Assembly: GCF_003590795.1 (NCBI RefSeq) | Contig: NZ_QYUL01000004.1 | Coordinates: forward strand, 186,001-250,000 | Length of the DNA stretch: 64,000 nt | Reading direction: 5' to 3' | Source of the DNA: Azospirillum cavernae | GTDB taxonomy: Bacteria > Pseudomonadota > Alphaproteobacteria > Azospirillales > Azospirillaceae | Shown here: positions 62,408 through 64,000 of the stretch, piece by piece | Layout of the letters: each line of letters starts with the position of its first letter | Position numbering within the stretch: position 1 is the first letter of the stretch | Position numbers and translations under genes: made by a program | Notes under the pieces: generated by a model | Told to the model about the DNA's origin: nothing | Seen by the model: the letters and a program-made list of their open reading frames with translations, nothing else | The model's database searches: none

Positions 62408-63867
62408 TCGGCCACCGAAATATCCAGCAATCCAGCGGTGCGCAGCAGCGTCAGCGTGGCGATGGTCACGTCGCCTTGCGCCGACGCGGCGTCGGCCTGG
62501 GCGTTGAACAGCGAGGTTTCGCCCGACAGAACGTCGATCAGCGACCGGCGGCCCTGCTGGCGTTCCTCGCGGGCCAACCGCAGGAACTCCGCCGAAATGC
62601 GCGCCTGATTTTCAAAGAAAATCGCCGTCTCGCGCGCGGTGTCGAGAGTCTGCCAGGCGTTGCCGACCTGCTCGTCCAGCGTCACCCGGCGTTCGTCCAG
62701 TTGCGATTGCGCGGCGCGGGCCGAAGCCTGGGCGGCGTCGATGGAGTGCAGCGGCGCCAGCCCCAAATTGAACGGCATGGTGACGGCGACCTTGTACGTC
62801 TGGTCGCCCTTGGCCCCCATCACGCCGCCGACGTTGCGGCGGTTGGACAGTTCGGCCACCGCCTCCACGCGCGGGGCCAGTTCGGTTCCGCGCACGCGCC
62901 GCACCTCGGCCTTGGCGATGTCGGCGCCCAGACCGGCGATTTCGACCTGGATGTTCCGCGCGCGCGCCTGGGCAACCGCCTCGTCCAGATTGGCGGGCAA
63001 GGCCGACGCGCGCGGACCGAAGGGGCCGATGCGGGCGGGCGGCTCGCTGTGGAACACGGCGCGGTATTTGTTGACCGCCGCCACATGGGCGCCGCGCGCG
63101 CGGACCAGACGGGCGCGTGCCCCGGCAAGCTGGCTTTTCGATTGCAGGACGTCGGTGGCGTAACCGCCGCCCAACTCGACCCGGCTTTCTTCCAAGCCGG
63201 TCTGGCGTTCGATGTTGCGCAGCGATTGTTCGGAGAATTCCACCACCTGCCGGGTTCGCCCGACATTGACCAGCGCGGTCAAGCCGTCGAGCAACACCTC
63301 TTGCGTCACGTCGCGCAGGGTGGCTTCGGCCTGTTGCTGGGCCAAGGTCGCCTTTTCGATGTCGCCGCCGATGCGTCCGAAATCGAGCAACGGCTGACGC
63401 AGCGACACCTGCGCGTCGCGCGTCGTGCCGCTGGTCGGCGGGGTTGGCGATGGGTTGCGCTGGCTTTCATGCCCGACCGACGCGGTGACGGTCACGTCGC
63501 CGTACCAGCCCGCCTTGGACTTGCGCAGGCTGGCGTCGGCGGCCTCCTTGCTGGCCTGGGCGGCGGCGATGCGATGATTCTCGACCACCAGCCGCTCCAG
63601 GATCGGGCGCAGGATCATGGCGGCGGCCTTGCTCGTCTCCACCGCGCCGTCTGCCGCCTTGGCCGCCGGGGTTTTCTTCGGCGGGGCCTTTTTGGCGGGC
63701 GGTTTCTTGTCCGTCACGGGCGCGGCGTCCCCAGCGGCGACGGGGGCGGGCGCGGGCGTTTCCGCCGCCAGGGTTGGAACGGCCAGCAGCAGCGCGGGCG
63801 CAAGCGTCAGCAGGACCGTCGCGCGGACTATTGGGCTGGCGTGGCGCGGCGCGACGAAGTTCGGCAC
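62404..63867 (-). CDS. TolC-family outer-membrane efflux/secretion protein
   Basis: 487 residues with a signal peptide (about 15-35) and a Lys/Pro/Ala-rich stretch (about 50-70) before the mature coiled-coil barrel. Repeated features of TolC-type proteins are present: V-S-L-R-Q-P-L-L-D-F-G-R near residue 155 and again a Y-K-V-A-V-T-M-P-F-N-L-G strand near 365, with long alpha hairpins between. It overlaps the binding-protein gene by four bases and begins six bases after the stop of an HlyD-type gene, so it belongs to a type I secretion system. Confidence 0.9.
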   Translation of the reverse strand: MPNFVAPRHASPIVRATVLLTLAPALLLAVPTLAAETPAPAPVAAGDAAPVTDKKPPAKKAPPKKTPAAKAADGAVETSKAAAMILRPILERLVVENHRIAAAQASKEAADASLRKSKAGWYGDVTVTASVGHESQRNPSPTPPTSGTTRDAQVSLRQPLLDFGRIGGDIEKATLAQQQAEATLRDVTQEVLLDGLTALVNVGRTRQVVEFSEQSLRNIERQTGLEESRVELGGGYATDVLQSKSQLAGARARLVRARGAHVAAVNKYRAVFHSEPPARIGPFGPRASALPANLDEAVAQARARNIQVEIAGLGADIAKAEVRRVRGTELAPRVEAVAELSNRRNVGGVMGAKGDQTYKVAVTMPFNLGLAPLHSIDAAQASARAAQSQLDERRVTLDEQVGNAWQTLDTARETAIFFENQARISAEFLRLAREERQQGRRSLIDVLSGETSLFNAQADAASAQGDVTIATLTLLRTAGLLDISVAE

Positions 63868-63873
63868 GGGCGG

Positions 63874-64000
63874 TTATCTTTCCTGAAAGGCGAAACGCAT
63901 GGCGTTGGTCCAGGGACTCAGCAGATATTCCAACACAGTCCGGCGTCCGATCAAGACGCTGCACGTCACCTGCATGCCTGGATAAAGTTGATAGCGTCGG
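63874..64000 (-). CDS. HlyD-family membrane fusion protein, C-terminal end (partial)
   Basis: The last 41 or so residues, reading through Y-Q-L-Y-P-G-M-Q-V-T and then R-T-V-L-E-Y-L-L-S-P-W, which is the typical C-terminus of HlyD/LapC/PrsE periplasmic adaptors of type I secretion. The gene continues beyond the window. It is six bases upstream of the TolC-type gene in the same direction; an ABC exporter gene is expected next to it. Confidence 0.85.
   Translation of the reverse strand, partial: RRYQLYPGMQVTCSVLIGRRTVLEYLLSPWTNAMRFAFQER

Overview
The window is GC-rich, gene-dense bacterial DNA. It is most likely from an alphaproteobacterium, perhaps a Rhodospirillales spirillum. That placement is inferred from the rhizobial-type choline transporter genes, chemoreceptors with the alphaproteobacterial form of the signalling tip, and overall gene content; no rRNA or tRNA gene is visible to fix it.

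Layout: 1-3067 is an iron-chelate uptake operon (end of a TonB-dependent receptor, then FecB/FecCD/ABC-type genes). An IS30-family transposase remnant lies at 3391-3816. 4006-9944 (minus) holds a chemoreceptor, an ATC-hydrolase-like protein, a molybdopterin oxidoreductase and a secreted trypsin-like protease with two Tudor/Agenet-like repeats. 10021-17058 (plus) holds a MITE-like element, a Fur-box promoter and an imelysin-type iron-uptake operon (imelysin, multicopper oxidase, di-haem oxidoreductase, second imelysin, DUF1513). 17083-18730 is a MotA/MotB-like stator pair. 18837-25509 is a complete N-ATPase operon in the order atpDCQRBEFAG. 25660-29049 is a nitric-oxide defence module: hemerythrin and flavohaemoglobin under a clear sigma-54 promoter, divergent from norR.

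29130-43858 contains a GIY-YIG protein, two more chemoreceptors, a choline uptake locus (choX, betI, choW, choV), an adenosine kinase, a GGDEF-EAL protein and lldD. 43886-51760 is more accessory in character: a LysR regulator with a membrane protein, an unrecognised 350-residue protein, a PRC-barrel protein with small membrane proteins, an AraC/GyrI-like regulator, two remnants of a second copy of that regulator, and between the remnants a VOC/tautomerase/TetR block with a perfect palindromic operator.

51761-64000 (all minus) is the most unusual part. From upstream to downstream it encodes an HlyD-type adaptor (cut by the window edge), a TolC-type outer-membrane factor, an amino-acid-type periplasmic binding protein, a hybrid histidine kinase with HPt, a stand-alone receiver, a protein with three CheW-like segments, a chemoreceptor-like protein with repeated HAMP-like units and an altered tip, an MscS channel with a cyclic-nucleotide-binding domain, and an unknown protein. 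The kinase and the receptor carry related periplasmic sensor domains, and no CheA, CheB or CheR is in the window. I read it as a candidate sensory array tied to type I secretion; the function is inference.
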